Positions 1 through 8,870 are shown, numbered from the stretch's first letter. The stretch is 64,000 nucleotides of DNA from an uncultured Mycoplasmatota bacterium (GCA_913062645.1 CAJXVW010000002.1:62001-126000); one strand, 5' to 3'. Translations and numbers: made by a program. The notes: generated from the sequence alone by a model not told the origin.

Positions 1-1085
1 TGCATCATGTCCGCCTTGTTGAGCATGCAGGCGCCGCAATGAACGACCAGTTGCACGTCATCGAGCTCTTTCGGGAACGAGTATCCGCTCGAATACAGGA
101 ACTCGAAATCCTTGCCGGTATGCTGCCGCAACCAGCGGGGAATCTTGACGGTGCCGATGTCATCACTCTGGCGATGGTGGGTACATCCTTCGCTGATCAG
201 GATCTTGTCACCATTCTTGAGTGATTCAATGGCCACGGCACCTTTGACGAGTTCCGGCAGATCGCCTTTGTTGCGGGCGAACAGAATCGAAAAACTCGTC
301 AGGGGAACACTGGGCGGGGTGTCGGCGCTGACTTTCAGGAACGCCTGTGAGTCGGTCACGACCAGCGCCGGCGGTTTGTTGAGATTCATCAATGTCTCAC
401 GCAGTTCGTATTCCTTGGTCACGATGGCGATCGCATCGCTTTCCAGAACATCGCGAATGACTTGTTGTTGCGGCAAGATCAGCCGTCCTTTGGGGGCGGC
501 CTTGTCGATCGGCGTCACCAGTACGACGATGTCACCGGGCTGGATCAGATCGCCGACCAGGCGGAACTTCTCCTCTTCGATCTCGAGCGTGGTGCCGATC
601 GCCTCCTTGAGTTCATGAATGCCAGTGCGATCAACGGCGCTGACCAGATGAACGTCGTCGTCGAACACACGCTGGTAGTCCTGGTTCGCCGATGCATCGA
701 TCTTATTGCCGACCAGGAGATAGGGTTTCTTACGTTTTTTGAACTCCTTGATCAGACGCAGTTCATCGTCAAAGGCGCGTTGTGCGACATCGAACACGAT
801 CAGTCCGATATCGGTTTTGTTGATCACGTCGTAGGTTCGGTCGACGCGCATCGTGCCGAGCACTCCGACATCGTCGATGCCGGCGGTGTCAATCAACACA
901 CACGGGCCGAGCGGCAGAATCTCCATGCTTTTGAAGACCGGATCGGTTGTCGTTCCGGCGACGTTGCTGACGAGCGAAATGGATTGATTGGTGAGCGCGT
1001 TGATGACGCTGCTCTTGCCAACATTGCGGCGGCCGAAGATGGCAATGTGGGTGCGGTTCGACCGCGGAGTACGGTTCATGGACAT
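1..1085 (-). CDS. hydF: [FeFe]-hydrogenase H-cluster maturation GTPase HydF (C-terminus cut by window edge)
   Basis: HydF is the GTPase scaffold on which the 2Fe subcluster of [FeFe]-hydrogenase is assembled before transfer to HydA. The reverse-strand translation opens with a GTPase P-loop (GRRNVGKSS), a DTAG switch II and an NKID base-recognition motif. It then shows the HydF cluster-binding pattern: CTHH followed about 50 residues later by HCGAC, which bind the [4Fe-4S] cluster. The frame runs off base 1, so the last few dozen residues are missing. I start it at ATG 1085, because GAGGAG sits 7 nt upstream; ATG 1079 is the alternative. The Shine-Dalgarno lies inside the end of aspA, so the two are translationally coupled. 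It is the last visible gene of the hydE-hydG-aspA-hydF operon. Confidence 0.93.
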   Translation of the reverse strand, partial: MSMNRTPRSNRTHIAIFGRRNVGKSSVINALTNQSISLVSNVAGTTTDPVFKSMEILPLGPCVLIDTAGIDDVGVLGTMRVDRTYDVINKTDIGLIVFDVAQRAFDDELRLIKEFKKRKKPYLLVGNKIDASANQDYQRVFDDDVHLVSAVDRTGIHELKEAIGTTLEIEEEKFRLVGDLIQPGDIVVLVTPIDKAAPKGRLILPQQQVIRDVLESDAIAIVTKEYELRETLMNLNKPPALVVTDSQAFLKVSADTPPSVPLTSFSILFARNKGDLPELVKGAVAIESLKNGDKILISEGCTHHRQSDDIGTVKIPRWLRQHTGKDFEFLYSSGYSFPKELDDVQLVVHCGACMLNKADMM

Positions 1086-1089
1086 CAGA

Positions 1090-2481
1090 TCACTCCTCGA
1101 TGATGCCGGGTTTGGTGATGTTGTAGGGATTGAGCAGTTCGTCCAACTGCTCGTTGGTGAACAAATCTTCGTCTAAGAGCACATCTTTGATCGTCCGTCC
1201 TTCGGCGTGTGCGCGTTTGACGATGGCGCTGGCGCGGTCGTATCCAATCAACGTGATCAACGGTGTGATCAATGCATGTGACTTCTCCAGGTTTTCGAGG
1301 CAGCGCTGTTCATTGACCACCAGCGTCTTGACAACCTTGTTCGTAAAGGCGATCACAGTTCGCTCCAACAGTTCGAGCGATTCCAACAGCGCCTCGGCAA
1401 TCTCGGGCAGGAACGCATTCAGTTCAAGATTGCCGGCGGCGGCAAGATTCGTGATCAAAACGTCATTCGCGATCACGCGCTGGGCCGCTTGAACGGTCAT
1501 TTCAAGAATCACCGGATTGACTTTTCCGGGCATGATCGACGAACCCGCTTGATGGTCTTCCAAGATGATTTCGCCAATGCCGCCGTTTGGTCCGGAGGCA
1601 AGGTAGCGCAGATCGTTGGCGATTTTGTGCAAGGACACGGCGGCCACCTTCAGCAGACCCGATGTCTCGACGATGGCGTCCAAATTCTGAGTCGCGTCAA
1701 TCAGGTTTTCCGCACGGCTGAGTCCGATGTTGGTCGACTGTTGGAGATGTGACGTCATCATGAACGTGTACTTCACTGGCGCGTTCAGTCCGGTGCCGAC
1801 GGCGGTACCGCCGATGTTCATCACGCGCATCCGTTCTTCAACCTTGTAAATGCGCCAACGGTCACGACTGGTGACGCTCGCCCAGGCGCCGAACATCTGT
1901 CCGGCGAGCATTGGTACGGCGTCCATGAGCTCGGTGCGCGACAACTTCAAAACGTGGCCGTATTCACGTTCCTTCGCTTGAAACGCCTGTTGTAGCGACG
2001 CATACGCATCAGCGAGTCGGCGGATGCGTTTGATCGCCGCGATGCGAACCGCGGTCGGATAGGTGTCGTTGGTCGATTGGTGGCGGTTCACGTCGTTGAT
2101 CGGGTGAATCGTGTCATAGTCGCCCAAGGGACGACGGAGCTGCTCGAGGGCGACGTTGGCGACGACCTCGTTGACGTTCATGTTGGTGCTGGTTCCGGCG
2201 CCGCCTTGATGGCGGTTGACAACGAACATGTTGGCGAACTCCCCAGCCAGAATGCGGTCGCAGGCAGTGATGATCGCCGTTGCTTTGTCTTCGTTCAGAT
2301 ATCCCAGTGACCGATTGACGATGGCGGCTTGTTTCTTGATGTTGACCAGCTCGTGAATGATCGCCGGGTGGACCGCGTCGTTCGACACGTTGAAATTGGC
2401 GATCGCCCGGGCGGTCGCGATGCCGTAATAGCAATCATCGGGCAGCTGTATGCTGCCCAGCAAATCCGTTTCGGTGCGCAT
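1090..2481 (-). CDS. aspA: Aspartate ammonia-lyase (aspartase)
   Basis: The enzyme reversibly deaminates L-aspartate to fumarate and ammonium. The 463-residue product has the normal length of the aspartase/fumarase superfamily and carries the catalytic-loop signature GSSIMPGKVNP, plus GGAGTSTNMNVNEV and NRHQSTNDTYPT substrate-binding segments. A strong GGGAGG precedes ATG 2481. It lies between hydG and hydF. Aspartase genes are known to recur in hydEFG clusters; I infer it may supply ammonium or nitrogen for maturation of the dithiomethylamine bridge. Fumarase is less likely, given the context and the sequence around the signature. It ends in TGA overlapping the hydF ribosome binding site. 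Confidence 0.9.
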   Translation of the reverse strand: MRTETDLLGSIQLPDDCYYGIATARAIANFNVSNDAVHPAIIHELVNIKKQAAIVNRSLGYLNEDKATAIITACDRILAGEFANMFVVNRHQGGAGTSTNMNVNEVVANVALEQLRRPLGDYDTIHPINDVNRHQSTNDTYPTAVRIAAIKRIRRLADAYASLQQAFQAKEREYGHVLKLSRTELMDAVPMLAGQMFGAWASVTSRDRWRIYKVEERMRVMNIGGTAVGTGLNAPVKYTFMMTSHLQQSTNIGLSRAENLIDATQNLDAIVETSGLLKVAAVSLHKIANDLRYLASGPNGGIGEIILEDHQAGSSIMPGKVNPVILEMTVQAAQRVIANDVLITNLAAAGNLELNAFLPEIAEALLESLELLERTVIAFTNKVVKTLVVNEQRCLENLEKSHALITPLITLIGYDRASAIVKRAHAEGRTIKDVLLDEDLFTNEQLDELLNPYNITKPGIIEE

Positions 2482-2496
2482 GCGGGTTCCTCCCTT

Positions 2497-3861
2497 CTAG
2501 AAGTACAGGTCTCGTTCGCCTTTGATGATCCGGTAGATGTTGTTTTTGAGTTTGTCCTTGACGGTCTGATGTTTGATCGTTTCGGCGTGATGGAAGATGA
2601 ATTTCAGACCGTGTTCGATCAAGTCTTCATCGCCGTAGTCCATCACGTACTCCGTCAAGGTCATCAGAGCGTTCGGTTCGCAGATGAGACCGATCGTACC
2701 ACCCTTGGCGAGCCGCATGAAGCGGTCACCGGTCCGGCCTTTGCGATAACAGGCGGTACAGTAGGAGGGAATCAGACCACGTCGAATCAGGTCTTTGTTG
2801 ACTTCGAGAACGCTGCGTTCGTCCGCCAGTTCGAACTGATCGTGTTCCTCGATCTCTTCGATTTCATCGTGGTATCCTCCGACTTCGGTCTTGCTGCCGG
2901 CGCTGATCTGCGAGACCCCGTGCTGAATCAGTTCTTCGCGCATTTCCTTGTTTTCTCGCGTGGAGAGAATCAGACCCACATAGGGGACTGCGAGGCGCAA
3001 TACGGTGACGAGTCGTTTGAATTGCTCGTCGTTGATCATGTGCGGGTAGTCCGACAGGCGCATGCCGTCGGCTTTCTTGAGTCGCGGCACGCTGATGGTG
3101 TGGAACCCAACGCCATACTTCTCTTCCAGATACTCGTTGTGAAGAACCAATCCCATGACCTCGAACTTCCAGTCGGCGAGGCCGAACAACACACCGCCGC
3201 CGACATCGTCGATGCCGGCTTCGAACGCTCGGTCGAAGGCATGCAGGTGATAGTCATAGTCGCCTTTCCGGCTCTTTGGATGCTGATCGGCATAGGCATC
3301 GGGATCATAGGTTTCCTGAAACAGGATGTAGGTGCCGATGCCGACCTCGTGGAGTTGCTTGTATTCCTCGACGGTGGTGGCCGCAATGTTTACGTTGATG
3401 CGACGAATCGACGAGTTGTCGTAGATGGTCTTGATCGACTCGACAACGTAATCAATCGGCGTTTCCACAGGATGTTCGCCGACTTCGAGGGCGAGGCGTT
3501 TGTGGCCGAGTTTCTCGAGCGTGATGGCTTGGCGTTTGATTTCTTCTTGGGTCAGTTTTCGGCGATCGAACTTGTTGTCGCGGCGATACCCGCAGTACTT
3601 GCAGTTGTTGACGCAGAAATCGGAGATGTACAGCGGCGCAAATATGACGACCCGGCTGCCGTAGATCTCTTCTTTCAATGTGCCGGCGATGTCATAGATC
3701 TCGCGCAACTGGTCGGGACGATGGGCATTCAGCAACATCGCCACTTCGACGTGGTTCAGTTTCAAGCGCTTGCGCGCTTTGTCCATGATCATCTGAATCT
3801 CTTCCATGGTGGGGTTTTGCGCCGCCTTCAGGACTTTGTTGATGTACGTTTTATCAATCAT
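2497..3861 (-). CDS. hydG: [FeFe]-hydrogenase maturase HydG (radical SAM tyrosine lyase)
   Basis: HydG cleaves tyrosine to p-cresol and dehydroglycine and builds the Fe(CO)2(CN)-cysteine synthon of the H-cluster. The 454-residue protein has the radical SAM motif CVNNCKYC (C-x3-C-x2-C) near residue 85. Its C-terminal extension has YCTACYRKG followed by a third cysteine (GLICEPN), which bind the auxiliary cluster that separates HydG from ThiH. The start overlaps the end of hydE by 8 nt, with AAAGGATGATC as ribosome binding site. It belongs to the hyd maturation operon. Confidence 0.95.
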   Translation of the reverse strand: MIDKTYINKVLKAAQNPTMEEIQMIMDKARKRLKLNHVEVAMLLNAHRPDQLREIYDIAGTLKEEIYGSRVVIFAPLYISDFCVNNCKYCGYRRDNKFDRRKLTQEEIKRQAITLEKLGHKRLALEVGEHPVETPIDYVVESIKTIYDNSSIRRINVNIAATTVEEYKQLHEVGIGTYILFQETYDPDAYADQHPKSRKGDYDYHLHAFDRAFEAGIDDVGGGVLFGLADWKFEVMGLVLHNEYLEEKYGVGFHTISVPRLKKADGMRLSDYPHMINDEQFKRLVTVLRLAVPYVGLILSTRENKEMREELIQHGVSQISAGSKTEVGGYHDEIEEIEEHDQFELADERSVLEVNKDLIRRGLIPSYCTACYRKGRTGDRFMRLAKGGTIGLICEPNALMTLTEYVMDYGDEDLIEHGLKFIFHHAETIKHQTVKDKLKNNIYRIIKGERDLYF

Positions 3862-4978
3862 GACGGATCATCCTTTCGATGTCCACGTGATCGCCGGCGC
3901 TGAAGTCGGCGATGTGGTGGAATGCTTCGATGCGGCGTTTGGTGTCGTCGCGATCGTACTGATCGGTGTCTTTGGCGCGGATCTTGTTCTGATAGATCTC
4001 ATAGAGGGCTTTGTTGGCCTCGGGTGACAGGTTCGGCATCATCACGTTGGCACCGACCATCAGGGCGTTTTCACGCCCGAGCTTGTCGAGCGTGCCGAGC
4101 GCCGTGGTCGCCGGCAGCATCGCCTTCGGACAGACCAGCCGTACGAGCGCGAGCAGGATCAACGTGGCGATCAGCGTTCCCGAGTCGTTTCCGGCCAGTT
4201 CGGTGTCTTCGTGACAGAGGTAGGGACCGATGCCGATCATGTGCGGGTCGAGATCTTTGAGAAACATCAAGTCTTCGACCAGATCGGCGTTGGTCTGCGT
4301 CGGTGAACCGACCATGAATCCGGCGCCGACCTGATAGCCGAGTTCCTTCAGATCATACAGACAGCGGATGCGCTCGTCGAAGTTGGAATCGTTTGGATGC
4401 AGGTGTTCATACAAACGCCTCGAAGCCGTTTCGTGACGCAACAGATACCGATCCGCACCGGCGTCCTTGAGACGCTGGTAGGAGTCTTTGGAGCGTTCTC
4501 CAAGCGACAATGTGATGCGCGTGTCGGGATGGATCGTTTTGATGGAACGAATCAAGCCGGTGAGACGATCATCGGTGAAGTAGGGATCCTCGCCGCCCTG
4601 GAGGACGAACGTGCGGTAGCCGAGTGCGTACCCGCGTTCGACGCAGTCGAGAATCTCGTCGGGTTGGAGTCGATAGCGTTGCAGCGATCGGTTGTTGCGG
4701 TTGATGCCGCAATACCGACAACCGCGGACGCAGTGGTTAGAAATTTCGATCAGGCCACGTAGAAAGACCCGGTTCTGGTAGTGGGGCTGTTTGGCTTCAT
4801 AAGCCCGTTGGAACAGGTGCGCGGTGTCGTCAACGGTGATGTGATCGAGCACGTACAAATACTCATCACGCGTCAGTTCGTGACGTTCGGCCAATCTGTC
4901 GATGAGCGTGCGAACGCGTCGTTTGATCGTGGCGGACGAATCCGTTGCAGACGAAATGTTGGGTAGAATCTTGTTCAT
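3854..4978 (-). CDS. hydE: [FeFe]-hydrogenase maturase HydE (radical SAM)
   Basis: HydE is the radical SAM enzyme that converts the HydG product into the Fe(I) intermediate loaded onto HydF. The 374-residue protein has CVRGCRYCG (C-x3-C-x2-C) at about residues 85-95, followed by the HydE-typical GGEDPYF segment. AGGAGG precedes ATG 4978. It is the first gene of the operon; the promoter and a perfect palindrome lie immediately upstream. The hydrogenase itself (HydA) is not in this window. BioB-like enzymes were considered, but the neighbours and the length favour HydE. Confidence 0.94.
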   Translation of the reverse strand: MNKILPNISSATDSSATIKRRVRTLIDRLAERHELTRDEYLYVLDHITVDDTAHLFQRAYEAKQPHYQNRVFLRGLIEISNHCVRGCRYCGINRNNRSLQRYRLQPDEILDCVERGYALGYRTFVLQGGEDPYFTDDRLTGLIRSIKTIHPDTRITLSLGERSKDSYQRLKDAGADRYLLRHETASRRLYEHLHPNDSNFDERIRCLYDLKELGYQVGAGFMVGSPTQTNADLVEDLMFLKDLDPHMIGIGPYLCHEDTELAGNDSGTLIATLILLALVRLVCPKAMLPATTALGTLDKLGRENALMVGANVMMPNLSPEANKALYEIYQNKIRAKDTDQYDRDDTKRRIEAFHHIADFSAGDHVDIERMIRHD

Positions 4979-5001
4979 CGAAGCACCTCCTCACCATTCG
5001 C

Positions 5002-5030
5002 ATTATACCGAAAACCAAACAAAAACTTCG
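5002..5030 (-). promoter_or_regulatory. hydE operon promoter
   Basis: A perfect -10 TATAAT (5002-5007) lies on the minus strand. The position 17 bp upstream is occupied by a weak -35 (CGAAGT, 5025-5030), formed by the end of the palindrome at 5025-5048. The weak -35 and its overlap with an inverted repeat suggest activator or repressor control. The start site would fall about 17 nt before the hydE start codon. Confidence 0.6.
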
Positions 5031-5048
5031 TAACATATGTTACGAAGT
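5025..5048. promoter_or_regulatory. Perfect 24-bp palindrome: dnaB terminator and/or hydE operator
   Basis: Arms ACTTCGTAACAT and ATGTTACGAAGT abut with no spacer. Read on the minus strand it follows the dnaB stop and is followed by TTTTTGTTTGG, so it can act as the dnaB terminator. It also covers the -35 of the hydE promoter. Its core TAACA-N2-TGTTA resembles Crp/Fnr-family half-sites (PrfA-box-like); it does not match the Rex consensus. Which role it plays cannot be decided from sequence. Confidence 0.65.
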
Positions 5049-5078
5049 CAGTTTAGAAAGTATAAAAAGTAAAGCAAG

Positions 5079-6431
5079 TTACGCGATGTCGCCGATCGGT
5101 GAGGTGCGGGCCTGGGTCGTGATGTTGCCGAAGTAGCTGCACTGCTTGTTGAACGACAGACGGATGTTGTCGACAGTAGTCGCGCCCTGACGGTTCTTGG
5201 CGATGATCAGATCGACGGTGTCGGGATATTTGGATTCCTTTTTCTTGTAGTAGTCGTCGCGGTACATGAAGACGATGATGTCGGCGTCCTGTTCGATCGA
5301 TCCCGAGTCACGCAAGTCGGCCATGATCGGAATCTTGTCCTCGCGGCGTTCGACCTGACGGGAGAGCTGCGACAAGGCGATGACGGGAATCTTGAGTTCG
5401 CGGGCCATCTCCTTGAGCGTCCGCGAGATCTCGGAGACTTCCTGAACGCGGTTCTCCTTGGTCGTTCCGCTGAGCAGCTGAAGGTAGTCGACAATGACCA
5501 GATCGAGTTTTTTCTCCTGGGCCAGTTTGCGACACTTCTGACGCAAGTCGGTGACCTTGACGGTCCCGCTGTCGTCGAACAGGATGTTGAGCTGGCTGAG
5601 CGTTTGTTGGGCGAGTGAGATCTGTTGCCACTGCGTTGGCGACAGACTGCCGGTACGGATGTTCATCGTGTGCACGTGGCTCTCCGCCGACAGCATGCGG
5701 CTGACGAGCTGATCGCTGCCCATTTCGAGACTGAAGAAGGCGACGTAGGGGCGGCTTTCCGTCTTGGCGACGTTGGTCGCGAGGTTGAGCGCGAACGCGC
5801 TTTTCCCCATCGACGGACGGGCGGCGATGATCATCAGTTCCGATTTCTGCAGCCCGAGCGTGTATTCGTTGAGCTGATCGAACCCGGTGTCGAGTCCGGT
5901 GAGTTTGCCGACGTTGTTCTTGGCGTTCTCGGTTTTTTCGATGACGTCTTCAAGGACTTCGCTGACCTTGATGAAATCGGTCGTACGACGTTCCTTGGCG
6001 ATGTCGAAGATGGTCTTCTCGGCGCCGTCGACGAAGTCGATGGCGTCTTCGTTGGTGTAACCGTCCTCGATGATCTTGCGGCAGGCGTCCATGATCCGCC
6101 GGGTGATCGACTTGTCGCGGACGATGTTGATGTAGCTGCCGAGATTGACGATCGACGGGACGCTGTTGATCAGACCGAGGATGTAGTCAATGCCGCCGGC
6201 ATCGTTGAGGAGACCTTTGGTTTCGAGTTTGTTGGAGAGTGTCGTGTAGTCGATTTCGATGTTCTCCTGAAACAGCTCCACCATGGCGGTGAAGATGACC
6301 TTGTGCTGGTAGCGGTGAAAGTCATCGCTTTCGAGTTTGTCGACGAGCGTCTTGATTGCGCCCTGATCGACGAACACGCTGCCCAGGACGGCTTGTTCCG
6401 CTTCGTAGTTGTGTGGCGTGATGCGTTCCAT
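5079..6431 (-). CDS. dnaB: Replicative DNA helicase DnaB (DnaC in Bacillus nomenclature)
   Basis: This is the hexameric 5'-3' helicase that opens the replication fork. The 450-residue protein has the N-terminal DnaB domain (PHNYEAEQAVLGS), a RecA-type ATPase with Walker A ARPSMGKSAFALN, Walker B (LVIVDYLQL), and the DLRDSGSIEQDAD arginine-finger region. AAGGAGG lies before ATG 6431. It follows the gdpP-rplI frame by 12 nt, the same rplI-dnaB order as in Bacillus, and is probably cotranscribed with it. Confidence 0.97.
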   Translation of the reverse strand: MERITPHNYEAEQAVLGSVFVDQGAIKTLVDKLESDDFHRYQHKVIFTAMVELFQENIEIDYTTLSNKLETKGLLNDAGGIDYILGLINSVPSIVNLGSYINIVRDKSITRRIMDACRKIIEDGYTNEDAIDFVDGAEKTIFDIAKERRTTDFIKVSEVLEDVIEKTENAKNNVGKLTGLDTGFDQLNEYTLGLQKSELMIIAARPSMGKSAFALNLATNVAKTESRPYVAFFSLEMGSDQLVSRMLSAESHVHTMNIRTGSLSPTQWQQISLAQQTLSQLNILFDDSGTVKVTDLRQKCRKLAQEKKLDLVIVDYLQLLSGTTKENRVQEVSEISRTLKEMARELKIPVIALSQLSRQVERREDKIPIMADLRDSGSIEQDADIIVFMYRDDYYKKKESKYPDTVDLIIAKNRQGATTVDNIRLSFNKQCSYFGNITTQARTSPIGDIA

Positions 6432-6443
6432 CGGGGTGCCTCC

Positions 6444-6887
6444 TTATTCTTCGACGACGAGCACTTCGATCTGCGCCGTGACGTTCTTGTGCAGTTTCAC
6501 GTCGACCTTGTAGTTGCCGAGCGCGGCGATGTTCTGTTTGAGTTCGATCTTGCGTTTGTCGATGTCGATCTTGTGTTGTTTCTTGAAGGCCGTGGAAATC
6601 TGTTTGGAGTTGACTTTGCCGAACAGCTTGCCGCTTTCACCGATCTTGACGAAGACCTTGACGGGGAGCTTTTCGATCTTCTCCTTGAGTTCTTTCATCT
6701 CTTCCAGAGTCTTGCGTTCGATTTCATCCTGTTTGGCTTTTTCGAGTTCGATCGAATGCAAGTTCTCCTGCGTCGCCTCGATGGCGATTTTGCTGGACAA
6801 GAGGTAATTGCCGTAGCCGGTCGCCACTTCGATGACCTGGCCTTTCTTGCCCTTGCCTTTCAAGTCTTTGATCAGTATTACTTTCAT
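6444..6887 (-). CDS. rplI: 50S ribosomal protein L9, probable independent product from an internal start
   Basis: L9 binds 23S rRNA at the base of the L1 stalk. The 147-residue segment begins MKVILIKDLKGKGKKGQV, the classical L9 N-terminus, and has normal L9 length. AGGAGG (6896-6901) stands exactly 8 nt before ATG 6887 while being read in frame as part of GdpP. I infer that free L9 is made by internal initiation, in addition to, or instead of, the fusion protein. It needs stoichiometric expression with other ribosomal proteins, which a membrane fusion could not give. Confidence 0.75.
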   Translation of the reverse strand: MKVILIKDLKGKGKKGQVIEVATGYGNYLLSSKIAIEATQENLHSIELEKAKQDEIERKTLEEMKELKEKIEKLPVKVFVKIGESGKLFGKVNSKQISTAFKKQHKIDIDKRKIELKQNIAALGNYKVDVKLHKNVTAQIEVLVVEE

Positions 6888-8870
6888 CGGTTTTTCCTCC
6901 TGTACGGTTTCGTTGAGAATCTGAATCAGGTCCAGGCGGACTTGCTTGATGTCATCGGTTTCAATCTGGGCGCCGGCGTTGTTGAGGTGGCCGCCGCCGT
7001 TGAATTTCTCCATCACGACCTGGACGTTGAACCCTTCCAGACTGCGGGCGGAGATGCCGACGGTGGTGGGACCGAGATAGCCGAGTGCGAAGCTGGCGAT
7101 CGTGTCCTCGATCTCAAGGAGGTCGTCGGCGACCTTGGCGAGCAGGTTCCGCGAGGCATCCATGTCCCGGGGAATGATGACGATCGTGAACCGCTTGTGG
7201 ATGACTTCGGCACGGCTCAGAAGTTGGCTCTTGAGTTGAATCTCGTCGAGTCCGGGCCGGAGAATTGTCTTGACCTTGAACGTGTCGGCGCCGTACTTGC
7301 GCAGGAACGCGCTGGCTTCGAAGGTGCGGCTGCCGGTGCGGTACATGAAGTTGTTGGTGTCGACGATGATGCCCGACAACATGACGGTCGCTTCAAAGTT
7401 GTTGATTTCGACGTCCTTGGTCGTCAGTTCGATCATTTCCGCAATCAGTTCGACGCTCGACGAGGCGTATGGTTCGATGTGGCTGATCAGGGCGCCGTCG
7501 ATGGCGTCGTTGAGTTTGCGGTGATGGTCGATGATGACCAGGTTCTTGGTCTTGGCGAGCAGTTTCGGTTCGACTGTCTGGTTGAACGAGTGGTGATCGA
7601 CCAGGATCAGCAAATCCTCCTTGGTGATTTGGTCGAGCGCCCGCGATGGCGTGACGATGTAATCGAGGAAGGTGATGTATTCGTACTCGATCATCTGGAG
7701 GATCTTGGTTACGGTCTTGTCGAGGTTGTCGCGGTCGAGCACGATGTGCGCGTCGCGATTGTAGGCCTGCGCCAGTTTCAAGACGCCCATCGCGGCACCG
7801 AAGGCGTCGGTGTCGGGATGATGATGGGGCACGATGTAAACCGTCTTGTGTTCGTCGAACAGACGTTCGAGTTTCTGGGTGTTGGTGCGGGTCGTGATGC
7901 GCGTGCGTTTTTCGGCGGTGTTGGTGTTGCCGCCGAAGTACATCAGATCGTTGCCTTCGATGTTGACGACGATCTGGTCGCCGCCGCGTGACAACGCGAG
8001 ATCGAGCGCATCCGACGCGATGTCGCCGAGTTTGCTCAGTTTGATGTTGCTGCAGGCGACGCCGGCCGACAGGGTCACGAGAATGCCGTATTCGCGTGAG
8101 ATTTCGGCGACGGTGTCGACGATCTTGAACTCGTTCTTGACGAGGTTCATCAGCGTCTGCTTGTTCATCACGGCGATCAGTTTCGAGTTGGTGAGCGGCG
8201 TGATGTAGAAGCCGAACTCTTCGCCCCAGGCTTCGAGGACTTCGAGATAACGACCCTGAACGAAGCTCCGGTTGGAGACGTCGAGCACGCTGATCGCATC
8301 GTCGAGGTTGTCGAGGTTGAGCATCGCGATGGTGGCCACCGATGCGTCGAATCGGCGTTGCAGTTCTTCGCGTTGGGTGACCTGGGTCAGATAGAGGATC
8401 CGTTCGTTGGTGTCGACTTCGACTTCATACTCGTGGGTGTAGATCCTGGTGATGAAGGTGCCGACGGTGTACTTGCCGATGACGTGTTCGTAAATGTCCT
8501 TGTTGACAAGTTCCAGCGACCGCTGTTCGAGGACGTTCTCAAAGATGTCCTTGGAATAGCCGTTGGCCCATTTGATGTTGTACTTCTGGTCGTAGATGAT
8601 GATCCCGATCGGCAGGTCGTTGACCATCCGTTTTTCAACGATGTCCTTGCGGCTGAGCGTGTCCTTGGTGTCTTGAAGTTTGCGCGACAGCCAGACGATT
8701 TTCTGTGTTTTCTTGCGTTGAATGTGGAGCTGGATGAAGATGTTGATGGCAACCCACATCACTGCCGAAAAAACCAGCGTGGCGGTCAGGTTCGACCAGA
8801 TCAGAACATCCACGACGGCGGTGATGAGAAGCAACATGATGGCGATGATGAGATGTTTGTATTCACTCAA
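6444..8870 (-). CDS. GdpP-type c-di-AMP phosphodiesterase fused in frame to ribosomal protein L9
   Basis: The N-terminal part (about 660 residues) is GdpP: two transmembrane helices (residues 10-50), a PAS-like region, a degenerate GGDEF domain, then DHH/DHHA1 phosphoesterase motifs (HHHPDTDAFGAAMG, VDHHS, VIIDHHRK, GGGHLNNAGA). GdpP proteins degrade the messenger c-di-AMP. The C-terminal 147 residues are a complete L9. The fused arrangement is known from Mollicutes. The start is probably TTG 8870, 5 nt after GAGGTGAT; GTG 8879 is possible, but its ribosome binding site would be poor. No stop codon separates the two parts, yet a full Shine-Dalgarno precedes the L9 ATG (separate entry). Confidence 0.92.
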   Translation of the reverse strand: MSEYKHLIIAIMLLLITAVVDVLIWSNLTATLVFSAVMWVAINIFIQLHIQRKKTQKIVWLSRKLQDTKDTLSRKDIVEKRMVNDLPIGIIIYDQKYNIKWANGYSKDIFENVLEQRSLELVNKDIYEHVIGKYTVGTFITRIYTHEYEVEVDTNERILYLTQVTQREELQRRFDASVATIAMLNLDNLDDAISVLDVSNRSFVQGRYLEVLEAWGEEFGFYITPLTNSKLIAVMNKQTLMNLVKNEFKIVDTVAEISREYGILVTLSAGVACSNIKLSKLGDIASDALDLALSRGGDQIVVNIEGNDLMYFGGNTNTAEKRTRITTRTNTQKLERLFDEHKTVYIVPHHHPDTDAFGAAMGVLKLAQAYNRDAHIVLDRDNLDKTVTKILQMIEYEYITFLDYIVTPSRALDQITKEDLLILVDHHSFNQTVEPKLLAKTKNLVIIDHHRKLNDAIDGALISHIEPYASSSVELIAEMIELTTKDVEINNFEATVMLSGIIVDTNNFMYRTGSRTFEASAFLRKYGADTFKVKTILRPGLDEIQLKSQLLSRAEVIHKRFTIVIIPRDMDASRNLLAKVADDLLEIEDTIASFALGYLGPTTVGISARSLEGFNVQVVMEKFNGGGHLNNAGAQIETDDIKQVRLDLIQILNETVQEEKPMKVILIKDLKGKGKKGQVIEVATGYGNYLLSSKIAIEATQENLHSIELEKAKQDEIERKTLEEMKELKEKIEKLPVKVFVKIGESGKLFGKVNSKQISTAFKKQHKIDIDKRKIELKQNIAALGNYKVDVKLHKNVTAQIEVLVVEE

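Noticed and set aside
5025-5048. Rex (redox repressor) site at the hydE promoter
   Set aside because: Rex sites read TTGTTAA-N4-TTAACAA; here the half-sites are TAACA/TGTTA in the opposite arrangement.
5625-7991. A 788-codon plus-strand frame opposite dnaB and gdpP
   Set aside because: It is a shadow of two well-supported genes, with valine/aspartate/phenylalanine-rich nonsense-type composition.
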